DNA of 42,903 bases from Actinomycetes bacterium (GTDB lineage: Bacteria; Actinomycetota; Acidimicrobiia; Spongiisociales; SHLN01): contig JAHEJY010000008.1 of NCBI GenBank assembly GCA_024638625.1, forward strand, positions 1 to 42,903, in the 5' to 3' direction. Positions 9,778 through 18,398 of the stretch are shown piece by piece. Within the stretch, counting starts at the first letter, position 1, and every line of letters begins with the position of its first letter. Below the pieces are notes generated by a model. The model did not search any database, had not been told where the DNA came from, and saw only the letters and a program-made list of their open reading frames with translations. The position numbers and the translations under genes are program-made.

Positions 9778-11073
9778 TCATCGCTGCGAGGCGCGGAGCG
9801 CCCTTCGGAGGTCGTCGACCAGGTCCGACGGGTCTTCCAGCCCGACAGAGATGCGGATCAATTCTTCACCGATTCCGGCCCGCTTCAACGATTCGGCATC
9901 CATCGTCTGATGTGTGGTCGATCCCGGGTGGATGATGAGAGACTTGGCGTCGCCGACGTTGGCAAGATGTGAGAACAGCTGGAGCGACTCGATGAATGTG
10001 CGGCCGGCAGCGCGACCACCTTTGATACCGAATGAGAAGATGGCACCACAGCCTCGAGGGAACATCTTCCTGGCGCGCTCGTGATCGGGATGATCCCTCA
10101 GCTCGGGGTAGCTCACCCATTCGACCTCGGGTGCTTCCGTCAGGAACTGCACGATCGCCCGTGTGTTCGATACGTGACGCTCCATGCGAAGAGGAAGAGT
10201 TTCCAGGCCCTGGAGCAAATAGAAGGAATTGGCCGGGCTGATCGCGGGCCCGAAATCCCGGAGGCCCTCCACCCGAGCGCGGGTAATGAACGCGGCGGGG
10301 CCGAACTCTTCGGCGAAGCGCAAGCCGTGGTAGCTCTCATAGGGCTCGGTGAGGGTTGGGAACCGCCCGGAATCTTCCCAATCAAAGGTTCCGCCATCTA
10401 TCAGAACCCCACCGAGGGCGATGCCGTGGCCACCTATGAACTTGGTAGCCGAGTGGTAAACCAGATCCGCACCCCATTCAATGGGCCTGAACAAATACGG
10501 AGTAGCGAATGTGCTGTCGACGAGCAAAGGGATACCGCGTTCATGGGCAATGGCGGCAACCGCCGGCATGTCCATGATGTCGAGACCGGGATTACCGAGT
10601 GACTCGCCAAAGACCAGCCTGGTCTTGTCGGTTATGGCGTCGGCAAATCCGGTGGTGTCGCCGGGTTTGACGAAGGTGGTCGAGATGTTGGCGAACCGGG
10701 GAAGGGTGTGCGCGAGCAGATTGTGGCTGCCACCATAGAGAGCTGCGGAGGCCACAATGTGCTCGCCGGAGCTGACCAGCGTTGCGATCGCGACATGCAA
10801 GGCCGCCATTCCTGAAGCAGTGGCAAGTGCCCCGACCCCACCCTCGAGGGCGGCGACGCGCTCTTCAAAGACCGATGTAGTCGGGTTCGAGAGTCGCGTG
10901 TAAATGTGACCTGCCCGCTCCAGGTTGAAGAGGCCGGCGGCGTGATCCGTGTCTTCAAACATGAAAGAGGTCGACTGGTAGATCGGGACGGCGCGAGCCC
11001 CTGTTGCCGGATCGGGTCGTTGTCCCGCATGAAGGGCAAGCGTGTCGAACTCATAGAAATCTGGCTCAACCAT
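9778..11073 (-). CDS. metY: O-acetylhomoserine aminocarboxypropyltransferase/cysteine synthase (PLP)
   Basis: FDTLALHAGQRPDPATGARAVPIYQSTSFMFED; YSRLSNPTT-like YTRLSNPTTSVFEERVAALEGG; PLP-Lys region VYHSATKFIGGHG. Confidence 0.94.
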   Translation of the reverse strand: MVEPDFYEFDTLALHAGQRPDPATGARAVPIYQSTSFMFEDTDHAAGLFNLERAGHIYTRLSNPTTSVFEERVAALEGGVGALATASGMAALHVAIATLVSSGEHIVASAALYGGSHNLLAHTLPRFANISTTFVKPGDTTGFADAITDKTRLVFGESLGNPGLDIMDMPAVAAIAHERGIPLLVDSTFATPYLFRPIEWGADLVYHSATKFIGGHGIALGGVLIDGGTFDWEDSGRFPTLTEPYESYHGLRFAEEFGPAAFITRARVEGLRDFGPAISPANSFYLLQGLETLPLRMERHVSNTRAIVQFLTEAPEVEWVSYPELRDHPDHERARKMFPRGCGAIFSFGIKGGRAAGRTFIESLQLFSHLANVGDAKSLIIHPGSTTHQTMDAESLKRAGIGEELIRISVGLEDPSDLVDDLRRALRASQR

Positions 11074-11108
11074 GTGCCGAGGTTACTCCCGATTCAGGGG
11101 CGCAAGAG

Positions 11109-11852
11109 CTAGGCCTTTGCCACGAAGTCGAGTTCCAGCACGATCTCCTCGGTGATATTGGCCACCTGGGCAGGTGCTTGGATACTGATCCCGAACTGGG
11201 ATTGCGTGACGGTCGTGGACGCCAGTCCCGTGACGGTATCAGCATCTGTCATCACCGCATCGACATCGAACACAACGGGCGAAGTGACATCCTTGACGGT
11301 GAGGTCCCCTTCGATTGAAAATACAAAGGCCTCGCCGACCTCCACCGACCCGGGCAAGCCAGAAACCAACGTCGGCACGAACGTCGAGAACTCGAACTCG
11401 TCCTGAGCTGAATCGAGAATATTTCCCCGGATCGCCCGATCCCGAAAACCATTCCCCGTCGAGAGGGTGCGGACGTTGATGACGATGGTCCCGACAGCGG
11501 CAGTCGAGAGATCATCAGGGTCAGCAGAAATCTCGCCGGCAACTTCGGTCGTGGTTCCGATCACATCAATACGGCTGCCACTGAGATCCTCTTGCAGAAT
11601 GAAGCGGGCTTCCGACTCACCTGGAATGATGGAGAATACGCGCGATCCCTCGCCGACAGCGGTTTCGCCGGTCGGGCTTTCGGCGGGTTCTTCCGGTTCC
11701 GGAGTTGCCGCGATGGTCGTGGTCGTTGAGACGGGCGGTGCAGTCACGGGAGCTGAAGCCTCCCCTGAGCCAGATCGGATAAAGAACGCAGCAGCCCCGG
11801 CGATGCCAACAACCAGCACTGCCAGGGCGCTCCACTTCAACACATTCTTCAT
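11109..11852 (-). CDS. Secreted/membrane-anchored YceI family protein with Thr/Pro/Glu linker
   Basis: N-terminal TM, TTTTIAATPEPEEPAESPTGE linker, YceI core (GTIVINVRTLSTGNGFRDRAIRGNILDSAQ...FEFSTFVPT...VKDVTSPVVFDVDA). Start ATG 11852 has GAGGAGAG SD. Confidence 0.88.
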   Translation of the reverse strand: MKNVLKWSALAVLVVGIAGAAAFFIRSGSGEASAPVTAPPVSTTTTIAATPEPEEPAESPTGETAVGEGSRVFSIIPGESEARFILQEDLSGSRIDVIGTTTEVAGEISADPDDLSTAAVGTIVINVRTLSTGNGFRDRAIRGNILDSAQDEFEFSTFVPTLVSGLPGSVEVGEAFVFSIEGDLTVKDVTSPVVFDVDAVMTDADTVTGLASTTVTQSQFGISIQAPAQVANITEEIVLELDFVAKA

Positions 11853-11941
11853 CGATACTCTCCTCATCATCATGGTGTGAACTCATCGGAAGCTGGCCAT
11901 ACGTTCAGTACGAGCCGTCATAGTCTTGTGGTTCCCTCCGA

Positions 11942-12889
11942 TTAGCGTGGCCTTCGCCCGATGTAGATGGCCGACTGCAAACCCTCGCTCACGGTCACGT
12001 ACTCACCGTCCGACCGCAACCCGAGAGCCTCGCCCTGGGCTTCTCGAGGAGCTTCCAGCCGGCACGGCCTCTGTTCGAGGACCTGTTCCAGGGTCCATCC
12101 CTCCGGCCAGGGATAGCCGATGATATTGAGATAGGTTCGTAGCACAAGTCGATCTGGATTGGCATCGGCAGCAGTCACCCACTCGATAGGCAACAAATCC
12201 AACCTTCCCGAGTATTCGAGTTCGTGAACCGAACCGTCCCACACCTGAGAGACCGGTGCGGCGTAAAACCGGGCACCGCCGTCGGGGTCCTTGGTCACGA
12301 TCACGAGCTGACCTTCCGGGCTCACAAAGAGGCCCTCCGCATCGGTCGCTCCATCGGGATAGGTGAATTCGAGAACGTCGTAGTCCTCGATCGGTCCGGC
12401 ATCTCCCGGATTCGGCTCGGAGAATCGATACACGCGAACGGAGTCTCGTTTTGATTTGTTGTCGCCGATATCGCCGATATAGACAACCCCGTCCGAAATC
12501 GTCATATCCTCCCAATCGCGCGCCTTGGCCCCGGCGAGCTCATGGACGCCGATCGTGTTTCCTTCGAGATCAATCGCGAATATCCTGGGCACATCACCCG
12601 AGTCGTTGTGGACCCACAGAACATCGGGTTCGGTTGATGCGAACGCTATTCCAGAGATCTCGTCGAGCCGATCGTCTGCCACCACGCCGGCCGTGGAGAG
12701 AGAAAACGACATATCACAAACGCCCGGAGCGGTCGTGGTTGTGGTCGACTCGACGGTGGTTTCCATCGCAACGGCAGCCTCCTCAGGTACGTTCGATGGA
12801 TCTACCTGTACGAGAACGTTCCCGCACGCCGCCACGGTCAGCGTTGACACCAATGCGAGTGCCACGCGCGCCGTCAACTTTCGAGCCAT
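11942..12889 (-). CDS. Putative lipoprotein with beta-propeller-like domain
   Basis: Lipobox-like LTVAACG; ESTTTTTAPG linker; repeated propeller-like segments (LDEISGIAFASTEPDVLWVHNDSGD..., TDAEGLFVSPEGQLVIVTKD). Confidence 0.75.
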   Translation of the reverse strand: MARKLTARVALALVSTLTVAACGNVLVQVDPSNVPEEAAVAMETTVESTTTTTAPGVCDMSFSLSTAGVVADDRLDEISGIAFASTEPDVLWVHNDSGDVPRIFAIDLEGNTIGVHELAGAKARDWEDMTISDGVVYIGDIGDNKSKRDSVRVYRFSEPNPGDAGPIEDYDVLEFTYPDGATDAEGLFVSPEGQLVIVTKDPDGGARFYAAPVSQVWDGSVHELEYSGRLDLLPIEWVTAADANPDRLVLRTYLNIIGYPWPEGWTLEQVLEQRPCRLEAPREAQGEALGLRSDGEYVTVSEGLQSAIYIGRRPR

Positions 12890-12991
12890 ACTGCATTCCT
12901 ACCGATGAGAGTCGTGTGACGCTACCAGCGCACGGGAGATGACCCCAAGCCACGGGTATATTTGTTCGGCCCGGACACAAGAGGAGATGCG

Positions 12992-13585
12992 ATGAGTGAA
13001 AACGGTCCTGAGGACTTTGGCAGTGAGGCCGGTTCTGAAGAAGCCGGCTCAGATGCAGCCGAGAAAGCCCGCGAGATCCTCGAACGCATAAAAGGCGACA
13101 GTGACCCGATGTCCGACGAAGCCAGCCCGGTGGCCGACCCACCGGCCCGGGACACCGCGGACCTCGACGTGCCAACTACACCCGTAGCGGATGGGACCGA
13201 CGACGACCAGGGCATGCTGGAAACGGCGGGTGCCGCCGTGACCGGCGCAGTCGGTGGGGTGGCCGCGGCAGCCGAAGGACTGTTCGATCGGGCCAAGGAT
13301 GCCCTCGACGACATCATGGACGGAGATGGCGAGGGAGAGATGCTGGCGCCGGAAACCGGTATCGAACACGTTGTCGGAACCAGCGGAGGCGACGATCAAG
13401 CCCAAACCTCATGGATCGGATGGATGCTGGGTGCAGCCGGTATCGTGCTATTGCTCGCCCTTCTGGTGAGCCAGTGCGCCGATGCTTCCACGCGATCGAG
13501 CATCGAATCGGCCGGCACAAGCGCGGTCGGACAGCTTGGTGTTGCTGCCCTGATGGCAAGAAACCTCTTTTCCGATCAACGGTAG
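12992..13585 (+). CDS. Hypothetical acidic protein with single C-terminal TM segment
   Basis: ATG with GAGGAGATGCG SD; acidic low-complexity N-terminus; TM WIGWMLGAAGIVLLLALLV. Confidence 0.7.
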   Translation: MSENGPEDFGSEAGSEEAGSDAAEKAREILERIKGDSDPMSDEASPVADPPARDTADLDVPTTPVADGTDDDQGMLETAGAAVTGAVGGVAAAAEGLFDRAKDALDDIMDGDGEGEMLAPETGIEHVVGTSGGDDQAQTSWIGWMLGAAGIVLLLALLVSQCADASTRSSIESAGTSAVGQLGVAALMARNLFSDQR

Positions 13586-13742
13586 GAGCCGACCATCTCT
13601 GGCGGTCTTCACCTGGATTAGTCCTTTAGAAATCTGAGGTCTTGCCGAAATGGGGGGAAGGAAGGGTCTCTGGGCAGGTATCGCCCGCCGACGGAGTCCG
13701 ACCAGGAACGCCACGCCCGCTAGGTGAGGTAGTTCTGACATT

Positions 13743-13780
13743 GAGAGGAGCCCGGGACGCATGGCCCGGGCTTCTCTCTT
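13743..13780 (+). terminator. Strong hairpin GAGAGGAGCCCGGG-acgcatgg-CCCGGGCTTCTCTC followed by TTATT
   Basis: 14-bp stem with one G.T pair, read directly. The short T-rich tail makes it a reasonable intrinsic terminator. Confidence 0.75.
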
Positions 13781-13826
13781 ATTGATGGCATGCGCAGGGT
13801 CGTCGAGCCCCTTTGCGTTCTCATGT

Positions 13827-13864
13827 GGAGTTGCGCAGCAACTCCAAGGAACCCGAAGGGTTCC
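13827..13864. repeat. Two adjacent perfect small hairpins (GGAGTTGC-gca-GCAACTCC; GGAACCC-gaa-GGGTTCC)
   Basis: Perfect inverted repeats with 3-nt loops, 2 nt apart, in a non-coding interval. Confidence 0.7.
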
Positions 13865-13977
13865 CGATGTCCGGCCACAAGGCGGTAGCTCACGACTCCG
13901 ACCACGGCCTACGTAGACCACCCCGGACGCGCGCCCCGCTCCAACCAAGAGGCGTTAAGCCGCCGGCGGGCAACCGG

Positions 13978-15783
13978 TTAGAAGCTTTCTGGGGGTAGGT
14001 CCATCAGCCAGCCGGTTTCGGTTTCGGCCAGGCGACGGCGATGTTCTATCGAGGGGAGGATGTTTCTGGCGAAGAACTTCGCCGATGCGATCTTGCCCTC
14101 GTAATAGCTCCGGTCCTTCTCGTTGCCTGCTTCCAGTGCGGCGCTCGCAATCTCGGCGTGGCGGATGAGGAGCCACCCTATGACAACTTCGCTCAGGCTC
14201 TCGAGAAGGTGGTTGGTATGGAGACCCGCCTTGTATAACTCGGTCGGGTCGGTCTGGGAGGCCATCGCGTACCCGACCAAGGCCCCGATTTGTCCCTGGG
14301 TGTGCTCGAGAGCCGTGCCCAGCAGTTCTCGCTCGGCGGCGAACTCGTCGGACCCACCTTTGACCAACTCGAGGACTCGCTCGGCCAACTTCGTGACCGT
14401 CCTCCCCTGATCGCGGATGATCTTTCGGAAGAACAGATCCAGACCCTGAATGCCGGTCGTTCCCTCATAGAGCGTGTCGATCTTGGCATCGCGGATGTAC
14501 TGCTCGATCGGGTAATCCTGCAGGAACCCGGATCCACCGAACACCTGCAGCGACTGGGCCAGCAATTCGTAAGCCTTTTCGGACGAATAGCCCTTGACAA
14601 GGGGCAAAAGCAGATCGTCGAGTGCGTCCCATCCATCGTCTTCGGGGAAACGCACCTTCTGATCTTGGACCCATGCCGTGAAATACAGGAGCGCGCGCAT
14701 CCCCTCTACATGCGATTTCTGAAGCATCAGAAGGCGGCGGACGTTCGGGTGCTTGATGATCTCAACCCGGGGCGCTGTCTTATCCGTGGCCTGGGTCAGA
14801 TCGGCCGACTGCACCCGCTCGTTCGCGAATTCCAGAGCGTTCAGGTATCCGGTCGACAACGTTGCGATCGACTTGGTACCGATCAACATGCGGGCCGATT
14901 CGATGACGTGAAACATCTGCCGGATGCCGTCGTGTACTCCTCCAACCAGATAGCCGACCGCCGGTGTGTCGGTCGCGCCAAAAGAGAGTTCACAGGTGGT
15001 AGAGGCCTTCAGGCCCATCTTTTTCTCTACGTTGGTTGCGAAGACACCGTTGCGCTCGCCGAGAGAACCATCTTCGTTGATGAGGAACTTCGGCACAATG
15101 AACATCGAGAGGCCTTTGGTACCTGGGCGAGCTCCTTCCGGTCTCGCAAGTACGAGGTGGATGATGTTGTCGCTGAAGTCCTGCTCGCCCGACGTAATGA
15201 AACGCTTGACCCCTTCGAGGTGGTATACGTCTCCCTCGACATGAATTGCCTTCGTGGTGCCGGCTCCTACATCACTACCGGCATCCGGCTCCGTGAGAAC
15301 CATGGTCCCACCCCAGCGGTTTTCGATCATCGGTTTGACAAAGCGTTCGCGCTGTTCATCCGTTCCCACCAGGTGAAGCACGAGCCCCATGAGGCCTCCG
15401 GAAACGTAGAAATAGGCAGAAGGGTTGGCACCGACCAGCAGTTCCTGAGCAGCCCACCGTAGCGACGGGGGAGCACCGAAGCCTCCGAGCTCGACCGGGT
15501 ACGCGAGCTTGTCCCACCCACCTTCGAAAAAGGCAGCCAGCGAGGCCTTCAGACTCTCGGGAAGTTCAACCTCGTGGTTCTCGAAAACCGGCGGATTCCT
15601 GTCGGCATCCTCGAAACTGGCGGCAAACTCGTTCACCGCCAACCGTTCGACCTCGCGCAGTATGTGGCGGGCGGTCGCGGGATCGACCTGACTGAATTCT
15701 CCAGATCCGTAGTACTCGGCTCCGTCGTTCGCTTCAAAGAGGTTGAATTCGATATCCCGGAGATTCGTCTTGTAGTGCGTCAT
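13978..15783 (-). CDS. Acyl-CoA dehydrogenase (about 600 aa class with C-terminal extension)
   Basis: GGTMVLTEPDAGSDVGAGTTKA; GVKRFITSGEQDFSDNIIHLVLARPEGARPGTKGLSMFIVPK; QVFGGSGFLQDYPIEQYIRDAKIDTLYEGTTGIQGLDL. Confidence 0.94.
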   Translation of the reverse strand: MTHYKTNLRDIEFNLFEANDGAEYYGSGEFSQVDPATARHILREVERLAVNEFAASFEDADRNPPVFENHEVELPESLKASLAAFFEGGWDKLAYPVELGGFGAPPSLRWAAQELLVGANPSAYFYVSGGLMGLVLHLVGTDEQRERFVKPMIENRWGGTMVLTEPDAGSDVGAGTTKAIHVEGDVYHLEGVKRFITSGEQDFSDNIIHLVLARPEGARPGTKGLSMFIVPKFLINEDGSLGERNGVFATNVEKKMGLKASTTCELSFGATDTPAVGYLVGGVHDGIRQMFHVIESARMLIGTKSIATLSTGYLNALEFANERVQSADLTQATDKTAPRVEIIKHPNVRRLLMLQKSHVEGMRALLYFTAWVQDQKVRFPEDDGWDALDDLLLPLVKGYSSEKAYELLAQSLQVFGGSGFLQDYPIEQYIRDAKIDTLYEGTTGIQGLDLFFRKIIRDQGRTVTKLAERVLELVKGGSDEFAAERELLGTALEHTQGQIGALVGYAMASQTDPTELYKAGLHTNHLLESLSEVVIGWLLIRHAEIASAALEAGNEKDRSYYEGKIASAKFFARNILPSIEHRRRLAETETGWLMDLPPESF

Positions 15784-15971
15784 ATCCCACCTTTTTCGAA
15801 CTTCACGGACTTCGTTCGCATCCGCGTTGTGACTGTATTTCGGCTTGATCCAGTTTCACTAGAGGCGATCGATGGTTCTTCTACCTCCGTCACCAGGACC
15901 GGCATCACTGCCTGCATCAGGATCATCGGAAACATCACCAAAACACTCCAGTCAAATTTGAGCATACACTC

Positions 15972-15995
15972 TATTTTGGATTATAACTCAAAATA
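15972..15995. promoter_or_regulatory. Inverted repeat TATTTTG-N10-CAAAATA in divergent promoter region, candidate TetR operator
   Basis: Perfect 7-bp arms. AT-rich island between the divergent acyl-CoA dehydrogenase and tetR; second palindrome TCAAATTTGA at 15952-15961. Confidence 0.55.
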
Positions 15996-16124
15996 CGGAG
16001 CAGCTATTCCCTCCCACCAGGGGTCGCGAAAACCGGGTTGTTGAATATCTATGGTGAATTGCCGAGCCCGCTCAGCATGCGCGTCGACTAGCTTGCTCAG
16101 CCAAGCTCATGTTGGACAGAGCCG

Positions 16125-16679
16125 ATGGCCAGATACAAGGTAGGACTCGAAACCAGGGAGCGGATCCTGGAAGCCACACGAACACTGCTGGCCGATGTCG
16201 GGGTCGAGGGAATAACCCTGAAGGCAATCACGGACCGGGCAGGCGTTCGTGCCGGCTCCTTTTACAACCTGTTCGAGACCAAAGAAGAAGCCGTGTTGAC
16301 GGTCGTCCGCGACGCGATCACGGCCATGGACCCCGGCGACGAAGCCAGCGACACCCTCGAGGATCTGGTCAACGCGTATGTCACATTCTTGACGGAACAG
16401 TCATCGATGGCTCAGGTGTACCTGCAGATCGCCGTCACGACCACCAGCACGAACGAACCCATCCGCAAGCGAATCGCCAAGGGTCAGCAATATCGCGTCG
16501 AACGGTTCACCTCAGCGCTCCTTCGGGACGTTCCACACATCGGCGCAGCCGAAGCGAAAGCGCGTATTGAATCGCTGATTGCGGCCCTCAACGGATTCGG
16601 TATCGCCCGACACATCGATCGCTCCTTCGACCTCCATGGTCACACCAGGCGAATGCTCGAGCTGACAACGGCGCCATGA
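16125..16679 (+). CDS. TetR/AcrR family transcriptional regulator
   Basis: TRERILEATRTLLADVGVEGITLKAITDRAGVRAGSFYNLFETKEEAV HTH; overlaps the next gene by 4 nt. Confidence 0.92.
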   Translation: MARYKVGLETRERILEATRTLLADVGVEGITLKAITDRAGVRAGSFYNLFETKEEAVLTVVRDAITAMDPGDEASDTLEDLVNAYVTFLTEQSSMAQVYLQIAVTTTSTNEPIRKRIAKGQQYRVERFTSALLRDVPHIGAAEAKARIESLIAALNGFGIARHIDRSFDLHGHTRRMLELTTAP

Positions 16680-17566
16680 GTGCCATCGTCGAAACAAGAG
16701 AATTGACCAAGTTCTACGGCGCCACCCGCGGTGTTGAAAACCTCAATCTCGTGATCCAGCCGGGACAGGTTTTCGGGTTTCTCGGTCCTAACGGAGCAGG
16801 AAAAAGTACGACGTTTCGACTCCTCATGGACTTCATCCGACCCACCAGCGGAACTGCTCGCGTATTTGGCCTCGACGTTCGCGACAACTCGCTCGAGATC
16901 CGAACACGGACCGGGTTCATGCCCGGCGATTTTGCGCTCTACCCGCGCATGACCGGCCATCAAATCATCGAATTCTTCTCGGCCATGCGGAGGGTTGACG
17001 CCGCCTCCGAGGCGCGGGTCTTGGCTGAGCGCCTGGACCTGGATCTCGGGGTGACCGTCCGCAACTATTCGACGGGAAACCGGCAGAAGCTCGGGCTGGT
17101 GCAGGCATTCATGCACAAACCAGAGCTCTTGATGCTCGATGAACCCACTGGTGGTCTCGATCCGATCATCCAGCAGGAGTTCTACGGCATGGTGGCGGAG
17201 GCCGTCAGAGACGGGGCAACTGTGTTTCTCTCGTCGCACGTCCTCCCGGAAGTGGAACGGATCGCTGACCAGGTTGCCATCATCAGAGACGGCGCGCTCG
17301 TGCGGGTCGATGAGGTCGGGGCCTTCAAACGGGAGGCGACCAGAGTGCTGTCTTTCACATTCGCCAAGCCCGTCGACGAGAACGAGTTCACCAACCTGGA
17401 CGGAGTCTCAGACGTCAGAACCGAGGGAAACAGGCTCGTCATAACGAGCAGTGGACCGATTGATCCCATCGTCAAGGCGGCGGCGCGCCACGAGGTGATC
17501 GACCTCGATGCCAACGAGGGCGAGCTCGAGGATGTGTTCCTGGCCTTCTACGAGCAAGAACAATGA
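16676..17566 (+). CDS. ABC transporter ATP-binding protein
   Basis: Walker A GPNGAGKSTT; signature-like YSTGNRQKLGLVQAF; Walker B LLMLDEPTGGLDP. Confidence 0.95.
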   Translation: MSAIVETRELTKFYGATRGVENLNLVIQPGQVFGFLGPNGAGKSTTFRLLMDFIRPTSGTARVFGLDVRDNSLEIRTRTGFMPGDFALYPRMTGHQIIEFFSAMRRVDAASEARVLAERLDLDLGVTVRNYSTGNRQKLGLVQAFMHKPELLMLDEPTGGLDPIIQQEFYGMVAEAVRDGATVFLSSHVLPEVERIADQVAIIRDGALVRVDEVGAFKREATRVLSFTFAKPVDENEFTNLDGVSDVRTEGNRLVITSSGPIDPIVKAAARHEVIDLDANEGELEDVFLAFYEQEQ

Positions 17567-18378
17567 TCCGTTCTCTCAGCAGCGGTTCCCTCAGCGGAAA
17601 AGGCATCTGGGACCGGCGCAAAACGCTCATGTGGTGGAGCATCGGCATGGCGCTTTATGTGGTGCTCAACGTTGCCTTTTTCCCGTCCCTGCAGGAAGAA
17701 ACCTTCTCCGATGTGTTTGAGTCCGTTCCCGAGGCGATGCTCGCAGCATTCGGCATACAAGATATCGCCGCTCTCAGCACCGGGGTCGGATATGTCAACA
17801 GCCAGCTTTACGACGGCTTCGGGACCATCCTCGTCGCCGCCTGGGCCGTGGCTATCGGTGCTACGACGCTGGCTTCAGAGGAGGATTCAAAAACCATGGA
17901 CATGTTGATGTCACTACCTCTGAGCCGACCACGGGTGGTGCTGGAAAAGTGGATCGCCATGGTGGTGCTGATGATCGCACTGTGCGGCGTCATCTTCGTG
18001 GCGCTGCTCGCTTCGAACCCGATCTGGGAGCTGGATCTCTCCCTGGGCGGGATGGCGTGGGTGAACGTCGGACTGGCGTTGCTCTCGGTGATGTTCGGGA
18101 CTCTGGCGTTGGCCGTGTCGGCAGTGACGGGAAAGAAGGGTCTCGCCATCGGTGTCAGCGGCGGTTTAATGGCATTGTTCTTCTTGCTGTACGGGCTGGG
18201 ATCAGTGGTCGACATCCTCGAATCTGTAAGGGGAGTGTCACCGTTCTATTGGTACCTCAACAGCGTCCCGCTCGCAGGCACAGTCTCGTGGTTGGGCCTG
18301 GGAGGGATGGCGGTCGTGAGCGCAATGTTGCTTCTGGTCGCGGTGTGGGGTTTCAACCGCCGGGATGTCGGCGTTTAG
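17563..18378 (+). CDS. ABC-2 type transporter permease
   Basis: Multiple TM segments; ASEEDSKTMDMLMSLPLSRPRVVLEKW motif typical of ABC-2 permeases; 4-nt overlap with the ATPase gene. Confidence 0.9.
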   Translation: MIRSLSSGSLSGKGIWDRRKTLMWWSIGMALYVVLNVAFFPSLQEETFSDVFESVPEAMLAAFGIQDIAALSTGVGYVNSQLYDGFGTILVAAWAVAIGATTLASEEDSKTMDMLMSLPLSRPRVVLEKWIAMVVLMIALCGVIFVALLASNPIWELDLSLGGMAWVNVGLALLSVMFGTLALAVSAVTGKKGLAIGVSGGLMALFFLLYGLGSVVDILESVRGVSPFYWYLNSVPLAGTVSWLGLGGMAVVSAMLLLVAVWGFNRRDVGV

Positions 18379-18398
18379 AACCTCCCGAAACAGACCTG

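Noticed and set aside
11074-11108. SAM riboswitch upstream of metY
   Set aside because: Only 35 nt separate metY from the stop of the convergently read YceI gene end; no room and no SAM aptamer motif.
13610-13742. Possible SRP (4.5S) RNA because of GGGGAAGGAAGG
   Set aside because: Lacks the conserved GGTCAGG...GGAAGGNAGCAGCC apical core; the resemblance is superficial.
13448-13948. 166-aa minus-strand ORF covering the terminator and twin hairpins
   Set aside because: Crosses a strong terminator and perfect hairpins, overlaps the 12992-13585 CDS, and has no recognisable domain.
14290-15462. 390-aa plus-strand ORF antisense to the acyl-CoA dehydrogenase
   Set aside because: High-GC antisense shadow ORF; the minus-strand frame encodes an unambiguous acyl-CoA dehydrogenase.
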